A stretch of 64,000 bases of DNA from Candidatus Kapaibacterium sp. (GCA_028284775.1 JANQRB010000103.1:1-64000); one strand, 5' to 3'. Shown: positions 17,607-27,346, numbered from the stretch's first letter. Notes: generated by a model from the sequence alone, not told the origin. Made by a program: numbers and translations.

Positions 17607-19481
17607 ATGTTCAATACAAACAGCAATCGGATGTCCAGCACACACTCACGCCAGCAAATTCTGCAGTATCGGATCGAACGACTGAAGCGGCGCAACGAAA
17701 CGCTGCAAATAATTTACCGTCGTCTGGCGCTACTGCGCTTGTCGGTATTTTTTCTCGGAATCATTCTTGGGGCTGGTATCAGCCTACAGAGTCCCTTGGC
17801 CGGCGGGCTGGTCCTGGCGGCTTTTGCCGTTGTTTTTACCGTTATTGCCCTGCGACATCAAAAGATCGCCCGCAGTATCAGACGCTTTGAGCTGGTGCAG
17901 AACCTGGATCGGGCGCAGCTCGCCCGCCTGGAGTTGAACTGGGAGCAGATTCCAGCGCCCACGCCGCTCGATCGCTCCGCAAAGCACCCCTATGATTTTG
18001 ATCTGGATATTCTTGGGGACAATTCGCTGCAGCAGCTGCTGGATACCTCCGTCACCCGTGGCGGCGCCCGCAAACTGGCGGACTGGCTGCTGGACCGGGA
18101 GCCCGCACTGATTGAAATCAGACAGCGGCAAACATTACTGCGCGAATTGATACCGCTGCGGCGCCTGCGTGAACGATTGCGCCTGGACTTCGGCTTTCTG
18201 CCCAAGGGCAAGCTCGACGGCTCGCGCTTTGTTCAGTGGCTGGACCAGCAACGGCAGCCTCTGATTAGCCGGGCAGCCTATGTCGCAGGACTGAGCCTGG
18301 CCGTTCTCAATGCGGCACTCCTTGCCTTACATCTGCTGGCGGGCTGGCCGCCGGTCGTCATTGTAAGCTTCGTCGTCTATACCTGTCTGCTCATGTTGCA
18401 CCAGTTAAAACTGGGAAGACTCTTCGGTGACGCTATGATCATCGAAGATGAGCTGCGTTCGTACCGGGCCGTGCTGCAGCGCCTGGAACACTTCTCCTAT
18501 CGTAACAGCCCCGGACTTGCGGACTTGTGTGCCCCGCTGCGCGATCCCCGTCAGCGCCCCTCTGATATCCTGAAGAGCGTCAGCCGTCTGCTGCTGGGGA
18601 TTTCCTCGCGCGCCAACCCAATGGTCTACCTTCTGCTGAATGTGGCACTGCCGACGGATTTTATTCTGGCGCGTCGTCTGTGGCGCGTGCAAGAGCATTT
18701 GCGAGAGCGAGTGCCGGCCTGGCTCGACCTGATCTATCAGATGGAGGCGCTGCTTTCGCTGGCGAATTTTGCCTGGCTGCATCCCGACTACCGTTTTCCC
18801 GAACTAGAGGAGTCGACCACAGAAAAGCCGCCGGCTCTGCGCGCCAGGAGTCTGGGGCATCCATTGCTTCATGCCGGTAAACGCGTCGCCAATGACGCGG
18901 CGATCGAGAATCGCGGAACCGTCTGTCTGATAACCGGCTCCAATATGTCGGGCAAAAGCACCTTTTTGCGCACGATCGGGGTCAATTTGGTTCTGGCCTA
19001 TGCCGGAGCGCCGGTAGTTGCGCAGGATTTTCACACAACACTGTTTCGCCTGTTTACCTGTATTCGAATCAGCGACTCCATTGCCGATGGCCTTTCCTAC
19101 TTTTATGCTGAAGTGCGACGGTTGCGGATGATGCTGGATGAAGCGCGCCGGCCGGACAGCCGTCCCTTGTTCTATCTGATTGACGAAATATTCAAGGGCA
19201 CCAACAACGTCGAACGGCTTGTCGGGAGCCGTTCCTATATTCGGTCCATCGCCAGACACAATACGCTCGGGCTGGTCACGACACACGACCTTGAGCTAAC
19301 TTTGCTGGCCGATGAAATCGAAGGCTTTTACAATTTTCATTTTCGCGAGCAGCTTAGCCAGGGGCAAATGAGCTTTGACTATCGACTCCATCGGGGCCCG
19401 TGCCCTACGACGAACGCCCTAAAGATTATGGCATTGGAAGGATTGCCGGTCGAAGATCAACAAAAGGTGGAGCACAGCTAG
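17607..19481 (+). CDS. Membrane-associated MutS-like ATPase
   Basis: 624 residues. After a basic N-terminus, two hydrophobic segments (about 45-62 and 65-88) suggest membrane insertion, and a second hydrophobic pair occurs near 225-260. The C-terminal part is a MutS domain V ATPase: Walker A TGSNMSGKST at about 442-451 and Walker B FYLIDEIFKGTNN near 520-530. The mismatch-recognition domain I of MutS and the Smr domain of MutS2 are absent. This family of MutS-related proteins with membrane segments is common in Bacteroidota, and its role is not established. It should not be read as the mismatch repair MutS. A second start at Met9 (17631) is possible. Confidence 0.85.
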   Translation: MFNTNSNRMSSTHSRQQILQYRIERLKRRNETLQIIYRRLALLRLSVFFLGIILGAGISLQSPLAGGLVLAAFAVVFTVIALRHQKIARSIRRFELVQNLDRAQLARLELNWEQIPAPTPLDRSAKHPYDFDLDILGDNSLQQLLDTSVTRGGARKLADWLLDREPALIEIRQRQTLLRELIPLRRLRERLRLDFGFLPKGKLDGSRFVQWLDQQRQPLISRAAYVAGLSLAVLNAALLALHLLAGWPPVVIVSFVVYTCLLMLHQLKLGRLFGDAMIIEDELRSYRAVLQRLEHFSYRNSPGLADLCAPLRDPRQRPSDILKSVSRLLLGISSRANPMVYLLLNVALPTDFILARRLWRVQEHLRERVPAWLDLIYQMEALLSLANFAWLHPDYRFPELEESTTEKPPALRARSLGHPLLHAGKRVANDAAIENRGTVCLITGSNMSGKSTFLRTIGVNLVLAYAGAPVVAQDFHTTLFRLFTCIRISDSIADGLSYFYAEVRRLRMMLDEARRPDSRPLFYLIDEIFKGTNNVERLVGSRSYIRSIARHNTLGLVTTHDLELTLLADEIEGFYNFHFREQLSQGQMSFDYRLHRGPCPTTNALKIMALEGLPVEDQQKVEHS

Positions 19482-19571
19482 TGTCGCCGACGCGAAACGA
19501 TTGGCCTAATGCGCGGGCCGTCATCACATTTGCTACAGGTTGCTTGATTCGGAAGTGGCGACAAGGCGTTG

Positions 19572-19578
19572 TAATTTG
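19572..19578 (+). promoter_or_regulatory. Candidate -7 element before the HAD-cmk operon
   Basis: TAATTTG in the context GTTGTAATTTGC, 42 bases upstream of the GTG at 19621. The spacing of possible TTG boxes upstream is longer than expected. Confidence 0.3.
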
Positions 19579-19620
19579 CAGCGCCGGCAACAATCGCTTG
19601 AATTATGAAGCGGGTACAGG

Positions 19621-20331
19621 GTGACAGATACACTGCTACTTTTCGACATCGACGGGACTTTACTTCGCATGCAGAAGACTGTAGCGCGGCAAATCGTGTT
19701 TTCGATTTTTCATGACTTGTTTGGTGTAGCATTCGGCGAGGACTTGCACTATAGTTTTGCGGGCAAGACGGACAAGCAGATTTTTCGTGAACTGGCGGAG
19801 CTTTCGGGCGTACCGGAAGATGTTCAGCGTATCCATTTGCGCGAATTCGAAGAACGACTTGGTCGGGAATTGTCGCAGCGCTGCACGGAAGAAACCATTC
19901 GGCTTTTGCCCGGTGTAGCAGAGTTGCTGCGGCTGGCAGCCGATCAGGCGGGGGTGACATTGGGTCTGGTGACGGGCAACCTGCAAATCGTCAGCTATGC
20001 TAAACTGCGTGCGCATTCACAGGACCATCATTTTCCTTTTGGGGCCTTTGGCTCCGACCATTTCGATCGCAATTTGCTGCCGCCGCTTGCCCTGGCGCGT
20101 GCTCGACAGCACAGGCCCGCCGCGAACTTTGCCGCAGAGCATACGGTCGTTATCGGCGATACCCCGCGCGACATTGAGTGCGCGCGCGCCAATGCCATGA
20201 AGGCGGTGGCCGTTGCAACCGGACCATTCGCGGCGGCTGATCTCGAGCAGCACGCTCCGGACATCTTGTTTGAAAATCTCGCGGATGCAGGACCTAGCTT
20301 TGAAAAATTGTTGGCCTTGGTGAAAGAATGA
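19621..20331 (+). CDS. HAD-family hydrolase (phosphoglycolate phosphatase-like)
   Basis: 236 residues from GTG 19621. HAD motif I is LLFDIDGTLLRMQ (two catalytic Asp), motif II is VTGN, and motifs III/IV lie in VVIGDTPRDIECARANA. The helical cap between motifs I and II is of the Gph/PGMB type. Members dephosphorylate small phosphometabolites such as 2-phosphoglycolate or nucleotides; the substrate cannot be deduced. The stop overlaps the cmk start (ATGA), indicating translational coupling. Confidence 0.88.
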   Translation: MTDTLLLFDIDGTLLRMQKTVARQIVFSIFHDLFGVAFGEDLHYSFAGKTDKQIFRELAELSGVPEDVQRIHLREFEERLGRELSQRCTEETIRLLPGVAELLRLAADQAGVTLGLVTGNLQIVSYAKLRAHSQDHHFPFGAFGSDHFDRNLLPPLALARARQHRPAANFAAEHTVVIGDTPRDIECARANAMKAVAVATGPFAAADLEQHAPDILFENLADAGPSFEKLLALVKE

Positions 20332-20996
20332 ACAGTCGCGTAATCGCAATAGACGGACCGGCAGGTTCAGGGAAGAGTACCACCGCGCGCAGGGTGGCCG
20401 AGGGACTGGGTTATGTGTATATCGATACGGGAGCAATGTATCGGGCTGTGGCGCTGGCTGTATTGGAACACAAGCTCGAGCCGACCCAGGAAACGCTCGA
20501 CAAGTTCTTACCGCAGTTGACTATTCGCCTGGCTGTCGGACCCGCAGGGCAGCAAACCTATCTAAACGAAACGAATGTAAGCACCGCCATTCGGACGCCG
20601 GAAGTTACTGCCCTGGTTAGCCGGATAGCGGCTCTACCTAATGTTCGGCAATATCTGGTGGAGATGCAGCGGCGGATGGCCGGCGAAGGCGGCATTGTGA
20701 TGGATGGCCGCGATATCGGTACGAATGTTTTCCCCGACGCCGCGGTTAAGATATTTATGATTGCCTCGCCTGAACAGCGGGCGCGTCGTCGCTGGCAGGA
20801 GATGCGGGCGGGCGGTATCGATGCAAGCTACGAAGAAATTCTGACGCAAATTCAGGAGCGCGACCGGCAGGACTCGGAGCGCGCCACCGATCCGCTGCGC
20901 AAAGCAGCTGACGCACACGTGATCGATACGTCGGATCTCAATATTGAACAACAGAGCGCAAAAGTACTTGAAATTGTGCGGGCGCTCGATGGCTGA
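20328..20996 (+). CDS. cmk: Cytidylate kinase
   Basis: 222 residues, normal for the family. It has the P-loop DGPAGSGKSTTAR, the acceptor-site segment YIDTGAMYRAVAL, MDGRDIGTNVFPDA (CMP-binding RDIGT motif), and RARRRWQEM in the lid. It phosphorylates CMP and dCMP to the diphosphates using ATP, in the cytoplasm. In many bacteria cmk lies next to ispH and rpsA; here ispH follows directly on the same strand while rpsA is 30 kb away. Confidence 0.97.
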   Translation: MNSRVIAIDGPAGSGKSTTARRVAEGLGYVYIDTGAMYRAVALAVLEHKLEPTQETLDKFLPQLTIRLAVGPAGQQTYLNETNVSTAIRTPEVTALVSRIAALPNVRQYLVEMQRRMAGEGGIVMDGRDIGTNVFPDAAVKIFMIASPEQRARRRWQEMRAGGIDASYEEILTQIQERDRQDSERATDPLRKAADAHVIDTSDLNIEQQSAKVLEIVRALDG

Positions 20997-21073
20997 TATG
21001 CGCGATCGCTGCAATATGCAGACCGCGCCTGTCGTCGGTATCGTGGAAATTTTTGAGTAAGGACCTGAATGCT

Positions 21074-21994
21074 ATGAGCGTATCCATCGACCCGAGCTCC
21101 GGCTTTTGCTGGGGCGTCGTGCGCACAGTTCAGATTGCCGAGCAATACCTCGCGATGAACGACGGACGGGAACTGTATGTTCTGGGTAATATCATTCACA
21201 ACCCGATGGAAATCGAACGTCTGTCCCGCAAAGGACTGAAGACGATCAGCGTCGATGACTTTCCGCGCATTGCGCATCGGAATGCCCGGGTTCTGATTCG
21301 CGCTCACGGAGAAGCCCCGGCCACCTACCGCCAGGCAATGAAGCTAGGCATCGAATTAGTAGACGCTACCTGCCCGGTGGTTACCAAATTGCAGGAGCGG
21401 GTCCGTAAATTTTTTGACCAGGGTTACCAGGTTGTCATCTTTGGCAAGAAAGAGCATGCCGAAGTCAAAGGTGTTCGCGGCGTGTGCAACGATGATTGTA
21501 TCGTGGTTCTTAACGCGGACGAGGCCCTGGCAAACGTCGATTTACGGCGGCCGACAGTCTTGTTTTCACAAACCACCATGGACCGCCCTTCCTTTCTTCA
21601 GATAAAGGAAGCCCTGCAGCAGCGGGGGATGGAGATAATTGTCGACACGGCCGAACGCATAGCCCTGGAGTTTCACGCCAAAGACACTATTTGCGGACAG
21701 GTTTCAGGTCGGGAAGACAAGCTGGCAGCCTTTGCTGCCGCTCAGGACGTTGTGATCTTTATCGCCGGACGCGAATCTTCCAACGGCAAGGTACTTTTCG
21801 GCATCGCCAAAGAGGCCAATCCGCGAACGCACTTCATTGAACATGTATCTGAGATTCAGCCTGAATGGCTGAAGGGCGCCGATAGTGTCGGCGTCAGCGG
21901 CGCTACGAGTACGCCCCACTGGCTCATGCAGCAGGTCCAACAAGCGCTGCAGCAAAAGCTCACTGCTGCTGCTGTTTCCGGTGATGCTGTCTGA
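21074..21994 (+). CDS. ispH: 4-hydroxy-3-methylbut-2-enyl diphosphate reductase
   Basis: 306 residues from ATG 21074; TAAGGA lies 11 bases upstream, and a TTG at 21053 is the alternative start. The three iron-sulfur ligands are visible: FCWGV (Cys12), ATCPVV and TICGQV. The HGE-like segment RAHGEAP and SGATSTPHWL near the end are family hallmarks. The [4Fe-4S] enzyme makes IPP and DMAPP in the last step of the MEP isoprenoid pathway. That fits the hpnC/hpnD genes elsewhere in the window, which consume farnesyl diphosphate. Confidence 0.96.
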   Translation: MSVSIDPSSGFCWGVVRTVQIAEQYLAMNDGRELYVLGNIIHNPMEIERLSRKGLKTISVDDFPRIAHRNARVLIRAHGEAPATYRQAMKLGIELVDATCPVVTKLQERVRKFFDQGYQVVIFGKKEHAEVKGVRGVCNDDCIVVLNADEALANVDLRRPTVLFSQTTMDRPSFLQIKEALQQRGMEIIVDTAERIALEFHAKDTICGQVSGREDKLAAFAAAQDVVIFIAGRESSNGKVLFGIAKEANPRTHFIEHVSEIQPEWLKGADSVGVSGATSTPHWLMQQVQQALQQKLTAAAVSGDAV

Positions 21995-22006
21995 TGCTGC
22001 CTAAGC

Positions 22007-22867
22007 TTAATCTTCCCAGGCGCGGAGTTTCAGGCGCGTCTTCCTTTCGATGAAGCTTCCCCGCACACGTTGCAACTGGCCGTTGAGTGTGCGTAGCTCG
22101 TGCTCGACGACATTGTGGTGAAAAAGCATCGGTGCCGCCAGGTCCCAGTTCCACCATAGCTGCTCCACAATCTGCTCCCGACTAATGATGTTCCGACGAA
22201 ACAGATCCGAAACGATAGTATTGCGACTCGTTAAGTGTTGCTCATGGCTAAAACAGGCGACATCTTCGTCCAGTAGAATTGTATCGGCATCGCGTCTAAG
22301 CAGCGTTCGGCTTACTTCGTATAGCTGATTGGAGATAAGACTGTCGGATTCAGCGTGGTCTATCCCCTGAGGTAGATCGGCATTGGCAAAAGTCGGAATT
22401 CCGAATGTACCAAGAATGTAGGCGGCAATTTTTCTGGCAGTCGACCTCTCGTCAGCCACGCTGCTGCTGTCGGCCAAGTCTGGCTTCTCTGTTGACTCTT
22501 TGGCGGAAGTTGCGTTTAACACTAGTACATCACCTCCGCGATCCAGCTCCAGTTCACCCTCCAGTTTGAGCCCCTGCAGCAGCCAGCCTTCCAGACTGTC
22601 CTCCGGAGCAGCAATGTCGCTGAGGACGAAGCGGCAGCGGGTACCGTATTCGTCCTGGCTGTTAGCTTCGATTGAAAGGACATAAGAAGTTTTTTGGACT
22701 TCAATCGATTCGGAAGACTCGCTTATCACCGAGTTGCTAAAATCAAAGGTATAGCTTAGGCCTTCCTGTAGCGGCGGCCCGGCATACACGGCGATCCCGA
22801 AAAAGCAGGCGGCGAGCGCGGCAGTCCAAAACGCCGAAGACAACAAGAATTTCCTGCGCGTCTTCAT
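22007..22867 (-). CDS. Secreted hypothetical protein downstream of ruvC
   Basis: 286 residues from the ATG at 22867, which has GAGG seven bases upstream; GTG 22879 and ATG 22873 are also possible. The N-terminus (MKTRRKFLLSSAFWTAALAACFF...) is a signal peptide or single membrane anchor. The mature part is acidic and Ser-rich, with a predicted beta-rich region (LSYTFDFSN; GELELDRGGDVLVLN) and a helical C-terminal half. I recognise no family. It overlaps or abuts the ruvC stop, so it is co-transcribed with ruvC, yebC and perhaps recJ. A role in DNA repair does not follow, since it is exported. Confidence 0.7.
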   Translation of the reverse strand: MKTRRKFLLSSAFWTAALAACFFGIAVYAGPPLQEGLSYTFDFSNSVISESSESIEVQKTSYVLSIEANSQDEYGTRCRFVLSDIAAPEDSLEGWLLQGLKLEGELELDRGGDVLVLNATSAKESTEKPDLADSSSVADERSTARKIAAYILGTFGIPTFANADLPQGIDHAESDSLISNQLYEVSRTLLRRDADTILLDEDVACFSHEQHLTSRNTIVSDLFRRNIISREQIVEQLWWNWDLAAPMLFHHNVVEHELRTLNGQLQRVRGSFIERKTRLKLRAWED

Positions 22868-22875
22868 ACCCATCC

Positions 22876-23433
22876 TCACGACGTTTTGCGTGTCGATTTA
22901 ACAATCCGCTCGGGATTCGCATCGATAAACTGTTTCCAGGAACGCGGGCGGCTGACGGGAGATACGGCCTTGATAATGTGGCAGAGAGCAATTGCCAGCG
23001 CATCAGTTTTGTCGTAATAATCCGGTGTCTCTTCAATGCTGAGCAAGCCCCGAACCATGTACTGGACCTGCTCCTTGCTGGCATTGCCCGAACCCGTCAC
23101 AGCACGTTTAACCTCGCGTGGCGAATATTCGGCCACCGGGATGCCTTGCATCGTCGCGGCCAGAATTGCGGCGCCGCGTGCGTGGGACAGCTTGATGACC
23201 GAGGCGACGTTCTTGGCGTAGAAAATACTCTCTACCGCCGCCTCATCGGGCAGGCTGCGCTCGATGACTGCCTGCACACGCGTAAAAATCGTCTTAAGCC
23301 GCAGGGGCATCGGCTCGCCGGCTTTACGGGCTTCGATCACGCCATATTCGATGAGCGAAAAGTGTTTGCCCTTTTGCTCGACGACTCCGTAGCCACTGAT
23401 GACACTACCCGGATCAATTCCAAGGACTCGCAC
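22876..23433 (-). CDS. ruvC: Holliday junction resolvase RuvC
   Basis: 185 residues. It starts with MRVLGIDPGSVISGYGVVE, containing the first catalytic Asp. The second acidic residue is in AAVESIFYAKN, and the last pair is in DKTDALAIALCH. TGSGNASKEQVQYMV is a further family mark. The protein cuts Holliday junctions together with RuvAB, which is not in this window. The C-terminal tail is about 20 residues longer than in E. coli. yebC lies just upstream, a common neighbour order in bacteria. Confidence 0.96.
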   Translation of the reverse strand: MRVLGIDPGSVISGYGVVEQKGKHFSLIEYGVIEARKAGEPMPLRLKTIFTRVQAVIERSLPDEAAVESIFYAKNVASVIKLSHARGAAILAATMQGIPVAEYSPREVKRAVTGSGNASKEQVQYMVRGLLSIEETPDYYDKTDALAIALCHIIKAVSPVSRPRSWKQFIDANPERIVKSTRKTS

Positions 23434-23455
23434 ATGTTTACTTGTTGCTGGTTGA

Positions 23456-24214
23456 TTATGAATCTTCTAATGCCGCAGCGACTTCATCGCTTGGATCGAA
23501 GTTGGAGTAGACGTTTTGCACGTCTTCATTGTCTTCGATGGCATCGAGGAATTTGATGACGCGTTTGGCGTCATCGATACTTTCAATTGTCTGGGGAGTG
23601 TTGGGCATCAAATCGGATTTGACTTCTTTGATGACAACGCCTTCCTGTTGTTCGAAGTAAGACTGTACCTGCTGCAGAGTGGCGGGCGACGTATATACGA
23701 TAAAGTCATCGCCGGCATCCGTCATATCATCGGCGCCGGCTTCCAGCACATGCTCCAGGACACTATCTTCGTCGAGCCCTTCGCCGGCGATAGTTATACT
23801 GCCCTTGCGTTCGAAGTTCCACGCAACCGAATTCGTTTCTCCAAGGTTGCCGCCATACTTCGAGAAAATGTGCCGCACATCGGAAACCGTCCGATTCTTG
23901 TTATCCGTCACCGTTTCAACAATCACGGCAACGCCGCAGGGCGCATAGCCTTCGTAGGTATATTCTTCGTACGAAACACCGTCCATATCACCGGTGCCTT
24001 TTTGAATCGCCTTCTGAATCTTATCATTGGACATATTGGCTGCGCGTGCATTTTGCACAGCCAGCCGCAAGCGTGGGTTGGCGCTGACATCGCCGCCGCC
24101 CTGGCGCGCCGCAATCATAATTTCCTTGCTGACACGCGTAAACACTTTGCCGCGTTTTGCATCAGCGGCAGCCTTGCGATGTTTAATATTTGCCCATTTA
24201 CTATGACCTGCCAT
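23456..24214 (-). CDS. yebC: YebC/PmpR family protein (TACO1 homologue)
   Basis: 252 residues, beginning MAGHSKWANIKHRKAAADAKRG, which is diagnostic for the family. The middle contains YEGYAPCGVAVIVETVTDN and FERKGSI. Members have been described both as DNA-binding regulators and as translation factors that relieve ribosome stalling on proline stretches; either role is possible here. It lies 22 bases upstream of ruvC on the minus strand. Confidence 0.95.
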   Translation of the reverse strand: MAGHSKWANIKHRKAAADAKRGKVFTRVSKEIMIAARQGGGDVSANPRLRLAVQNARAANMSNDKIQKAIQKGTGDMDGVSYEEYTYEGYAPCGVAVIVETVTDNKNRTVSDVRHIFSKYGGNLGETNSVAWNFERKGSITIAGEGLDEDSVLEHVLEAGADDMTDAGDDFIVYTSPATLQQVQSYFEQQEGVVIKEVKSDLMPNTPQTIESIDDAKRVIKFLDAIEDNEDVQNVYSNFDPSDEVAAALEDS

Positions 24215-24254
24215 AGCGCATCACTTCTGAGATTACTAATCCGTTCCAGGTTGT

Positions 24255-25967
24255 TTACATTTCTATTGTCGCTGTTAAGCGGACGTCTTTCACATACAAC
24301 TGCAAGTGTTTGCAATTGCGATGCATTGATTCTTCAATAGTATAAATAATCGATATCGGCTTGCCGGTATTGCAGATCTCGATGCGTTCGCCAAGGTTAA
24401 AGCCAATGGCATCGATCAGAAAGTTTCCTTGTTTAACACGAAACTTGATGTGATTTTTGCCGACGATTTTCGCCTTTTTAATCACCTGGACATTATGCGA
24501 CACAAAAGTCGGTTTGAAATTCTGATAGCCGAAAGGGGAGAAACGCTGGAGAAACTCCACGAAGGTCGGCGTGAGCTCGTTGAGGTTTAGCTCCGTGTCG
24601 ATTTGCTGTTCGGGAACAAGCATTTCTTCGGAAATCATCTCGCGGGCAACCACGTCGAAGGCTTCCCGCAGCGCGGGCACCCTGGTTTCATCCAGCGACA
24701 GCCCGGCGGCGTACTTGTGCCCACCATACTGCTTCAGATGTTCCGAACAGTGCCGGAGCGCCTGATGGATGTCGAAATTCTTGATACTGCGCGCCGATCC
24801 TTTGGTAATATTGTCGACGGTGGTCAGCATGATCGTGGGCAGATGAAATTTTTCGACAATACGGGAGGCCACGATATTGATGACGCCCACGTGCCAGTCG
24901 GGGTTGTGCAGCACCAGCGATCGATAATTATTCTTGCGGATCAAATCATCAGCCATTGCACTCGCTTCGCTGAAAATAGCTTCGTCAATAACGCGGCGCT
25001 GATGATTCTTGCTCTCAAGCTCCTGCGCCAGGCGGAAGGCCATAATATCGGTCTCGGCCAGCAGCAGCTCCACGGCTTTGCGCGCGTCACCCAGTCTGCC
25101 GGCGGCATTCAGACGCGGAGCCAGATTGTAAACGATATTGGAAGAGCAGATCGTACCCAACTTAATGTTGGAACACTCGAAAAGTCCCTTGAATCCCGGG
25201 CGCGGCGATTGATTAAGTTTTTGCAGGCCGTAGTGGACCATTGTGCGATTTTCGCCGACAAGCGGCACCATGTCCGCAGCAGAGGCGACGGCGACGAAAT
25301 CCAGATATTCCAGGGCGCGGTTCGGAAAACCCTGCGACTGGCAGATCGCCTGAACGAATTTGAAGGTTACCCCGCCGGCGCAGAGACCTTTGAAGGGATA
25401 GGAGCAGGTGCCTTTAATGGGATTGAGCAGCGCAAAGGTGTCGGGCAGACGTTTGCTGGGTTCGTGGTGGTCGCAAACGATTAAATCTAGCTCCAACTGT
25501 TTGGCATGGTCGGCCGCATCGAGCGATGTCGTGCCCATATCCACGCTAATCACCAGAGCTACGCCGCTTTCCTTAGCCTCGTCCAGGCATTCGCGCGTGA
25601 GGCCGTATCCTTCACTGAAGCGGTCGGTGATCAGGTAATCGACCCGGCAGCCAATCTCGCGCAGGAAGTGTAGCAGCAGTGCCGTACTTGTCGTACCATC
25701 CACATCATAGTCGCCATATATCCAGATCAGCTCATTCTGTTCGCGCGCCTTGAGAACACGGTCTACACCTTGCTGCATTTCGTCCATCAGAAAAGGATCG
25801 TGAAGATCCTTCAAGGATGGATAGAAAAAACTTCGTGCCCCTTCTTGCGTCGTGGTCCCCCGCGAAACGAGGATACGCGCGATACTGTTCGGGATTTTTT
25901 CGGCTTCGGCTATTTGCTGGACGGTATGATCATTGCGGTCCTTGTTTAAGATCCAACGATAATCCAA
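24255..25967 (-). CDS. recJ: Single-stranded-DNA exonuclease RecJ
   Basis: About 570 residues if started at the TTG at 25967, just before the conserved DYRWIL segment. The frame is open to a TTG at 26030 and has no ATG near the start, so the exact start is uncertain. DHH-family motifs are present: YGDYDVDGTTSTALL, DLIVCDHHEPS, LAPRLNAAGRLGDA, and the DHHA1 segment QYGGHKYAAGLSLD. A C-terminal OB-like domain follows. RecJ degrades single strands 5' to 3' in recombination and mismatch or base-excision repair. It is close to yebC and ruvC, giving a loose repair cluster. Confidence 0.93.
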   Translation of the reverse strand: MDYRWILNKDRNDHTVQQIAEAEKIPNSIARILVSRGTTTQEGARSFFYPSLKDLHDPFLMDEMQQGVDRVLKAREQNELIWIYGDYDVDGTTSTALLLHFLREIGCRVDYLITDRFSEGYGLTRECLDEAKESGVALVISVDMGTTSLDAADHAKQLELDLIVCDHHEPSKRLPDTFALLNPIKGTCSYPFKGLCAGGVTFKFVQAICQSQGFPNRALEYLDFVAVASAADMVPLVGENRTMVHYGLQKLNQSPRPGFKGLFECSNIKLGTICSSNIVYNLAPRLNAAGRLGDARKAVELLLAETDIMAFRLAQELESKNHQRRVIDEAIFSEASAMADDLIRKNNYRSLVLHNPDWHVGVINIVASRIVEKFHLPTIMLTTVDNITKGSARSIKNFDIHQALRHCSEHLKQYGGHKYAAGLSLDETRVPALREAFDVVAREMISEEMLVPEQQIDTELNLNELTPTFVEFLQRFSPFGYQNFKPTFVSHNVQVIKKAKIVGKNHIKFRVKQGNFLIDAIGFNLGERIEICNTGKPISIIYTIEESMHRNCKHLQLYVKDVRLTATIEM

Positions 25968-26138
25968 GAAAAAGACTCTCAATTTGTTGCTAATTACTTT
26001 AAATTTATAAAAGGAAGTCAGTAATTCCAAGTACTACATTTTGTAAGACATTAGAGCCTGTTGCAGCCTTGATAGCTCGGAGAGCAGGGGATTGCCTGGG
26101 GCAATCCGTGGACATGGTGGCTGATTTATCCAGTGCCT

Positions 26139-27269
26139 ATGAAGCGACAAAGTAACAAGCAGGCCAAAGGGCGGGCGAAACGCGCGCTGAAATCCTGGAC
26201 AAAGGGGCCGGCAACTGTCTATGACAACGATGAGGTCGTGCCGAGTCACTCGGTGCCGATGAGGCCGCGCAGCAAACGCATCCAGCACAAGTCGCAGCTC
26301 GATCTGACAGCAACGATCCGGGGACGGGTGGTCGATTCTTCGGGCCGCGGCTGGTTGGTCGACTGTGAACCATCGGTCGCCGGCAATGCCCGCCGGCTCG
26401 ATTGCGTACCCTCGCGAAGCATTGTCACGGAAAACAGCGGTGCAACGCTAATTGCTGTCGGCGATATCGTCAATCTGCTGCCTAATGAGCCGGAACCGGA
26501 AGGGCAGATGCCGGGCTCCCTTGCCTCGGCCGGCGGTGTCATCGTCTATGTAGCCGAGCGACGAACCAAGCTCGCCCGGATGTCGGCGGGTCGCGCCAGC
26601 GAGGAACAGGTGTTGGCAGCCAACATCGATCAGCTTTTGATACTGGTCTCGTCGGACGAACCGCCCTATAACAAGCGTTTGATAGATCGTTATCTGGTTG
26701 CTGCCCGTTATGGCGATCTGGCGCCGATCCTGATTGTCAACAAAATGGACCTCGCCGATGAGGAGGGGATTGCCGAGGATCTCCAGGTTTATCGCTCTAT
26801 GCCAGGTCTGCCCGTCCTGTTGATTTCCGTCAAGCGTAATGAAGGTGTCAGCGACGTGCGCGATCTGCTGCGCAACAAGACTTCCGTGTTTTCCGGACCG
26901 TCGGGAGTGGGCAAATCATCACTGGTGAACAGCCTGGCGGGGGAAGAGCTTCAGGATACCTGCGCCATCAACCTGCGTACCAACAAAGGCATGCATACCA
27001 CAACCTATTCACGCATTGTTCGCTTGCCCGAAAACAGTTACATCGTCGACACGCCCGGGATTCGCGAATTCGGAATCTGGGATGTGCCGGCGGATGAATT
27101 GTCTTTTTACTTCGATGACTTCGAAAGCTTTCGCGAACATTGTCGCTTCGGATTGTGTACCCACACGCACGAGCCGGGCTGCGGCATCAAAAGCGCTGTC
27201 GAGGCCGGCGACATCGACCCGGAGCGCTATGAGAGCTACTTGTTTATTCTTGCAAGTTTACAGGGATAA
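26139..27269 (+). CDS. rsgA: Ribosome small-subunit GTPase RsgA
   Basis: 376 residues from ATG 26139; a GTG two codons earlier is possible. The N-terminal ~55 residues are very basic, then an OB-fold (TATIRGRVVDSSGRGW). The GTPase is circularly permuted: G4 (LIVNKMDLAD) comes before G1 (GPSGVGKSSLVNSL) and G3 (DTPGIREF). The zinc site is HCRFGLCTHTHEPGCGI. It checks late 30S subunit assembly and releases RbfA in other bacteria. The gene diverges from recJ and is followed by two tRNA genes. Confidence 0.96.
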   Translation: MKRQSNKQAKGRAKRALKSWTKGPATVYDNDEVVPSHSVPMRPRSKRIQHKSQLDLTATIRGRVVDSSGRGWLVDCEPSVAGNARRLDCVPSRSIVTENSGATLIAVGDIVNLLPNEPEPEGQMPGSLASAGGVIVYVAERRTKLARMSAGRASEEQVLAANIDQLLILVSSDEPPYNKRLIDRYLVAARYGDLAPILIVNKMDLADEEGIAEDLQVYRSMPGLPVLLISVKRNEGVSDVRDLLRNKTSVFSGPSGVGKSSLVNSLAGEELQDTCAINLRTNKGMHTTTYSRIVRLPENSYIVDTPGIREFGIWDVPADELSFYFDDFESFREHCRFGLCTHTHEPGCGIKSAVEAGDIDPERYESYLFILASLQG

Positions 27270-27290
27270 GATCAGCGAGAGCATTTTTCA

Positions 27291-27323
27291 TTTGGTCTTA
27301 TATCGATGAAATGCGTAGTTTTG
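27291..27323 (+). promoter_or_regulatory. Bacteroidota-type promoter for the tRNA pair
   Basis: TTTG (27291-27294), 21 bases, then TAGTTTTG (27316-27323), matching the -33 TTTG and -7 TAnnTTTG elements. Transcription would begin about 15-20 bases before tRNA-Ser. This is one of the two best promoter matches in the window. Confidence 0.6.
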
Positions 27324-27346
27324 CCGTTCTGCAAACGAAGCAGATC

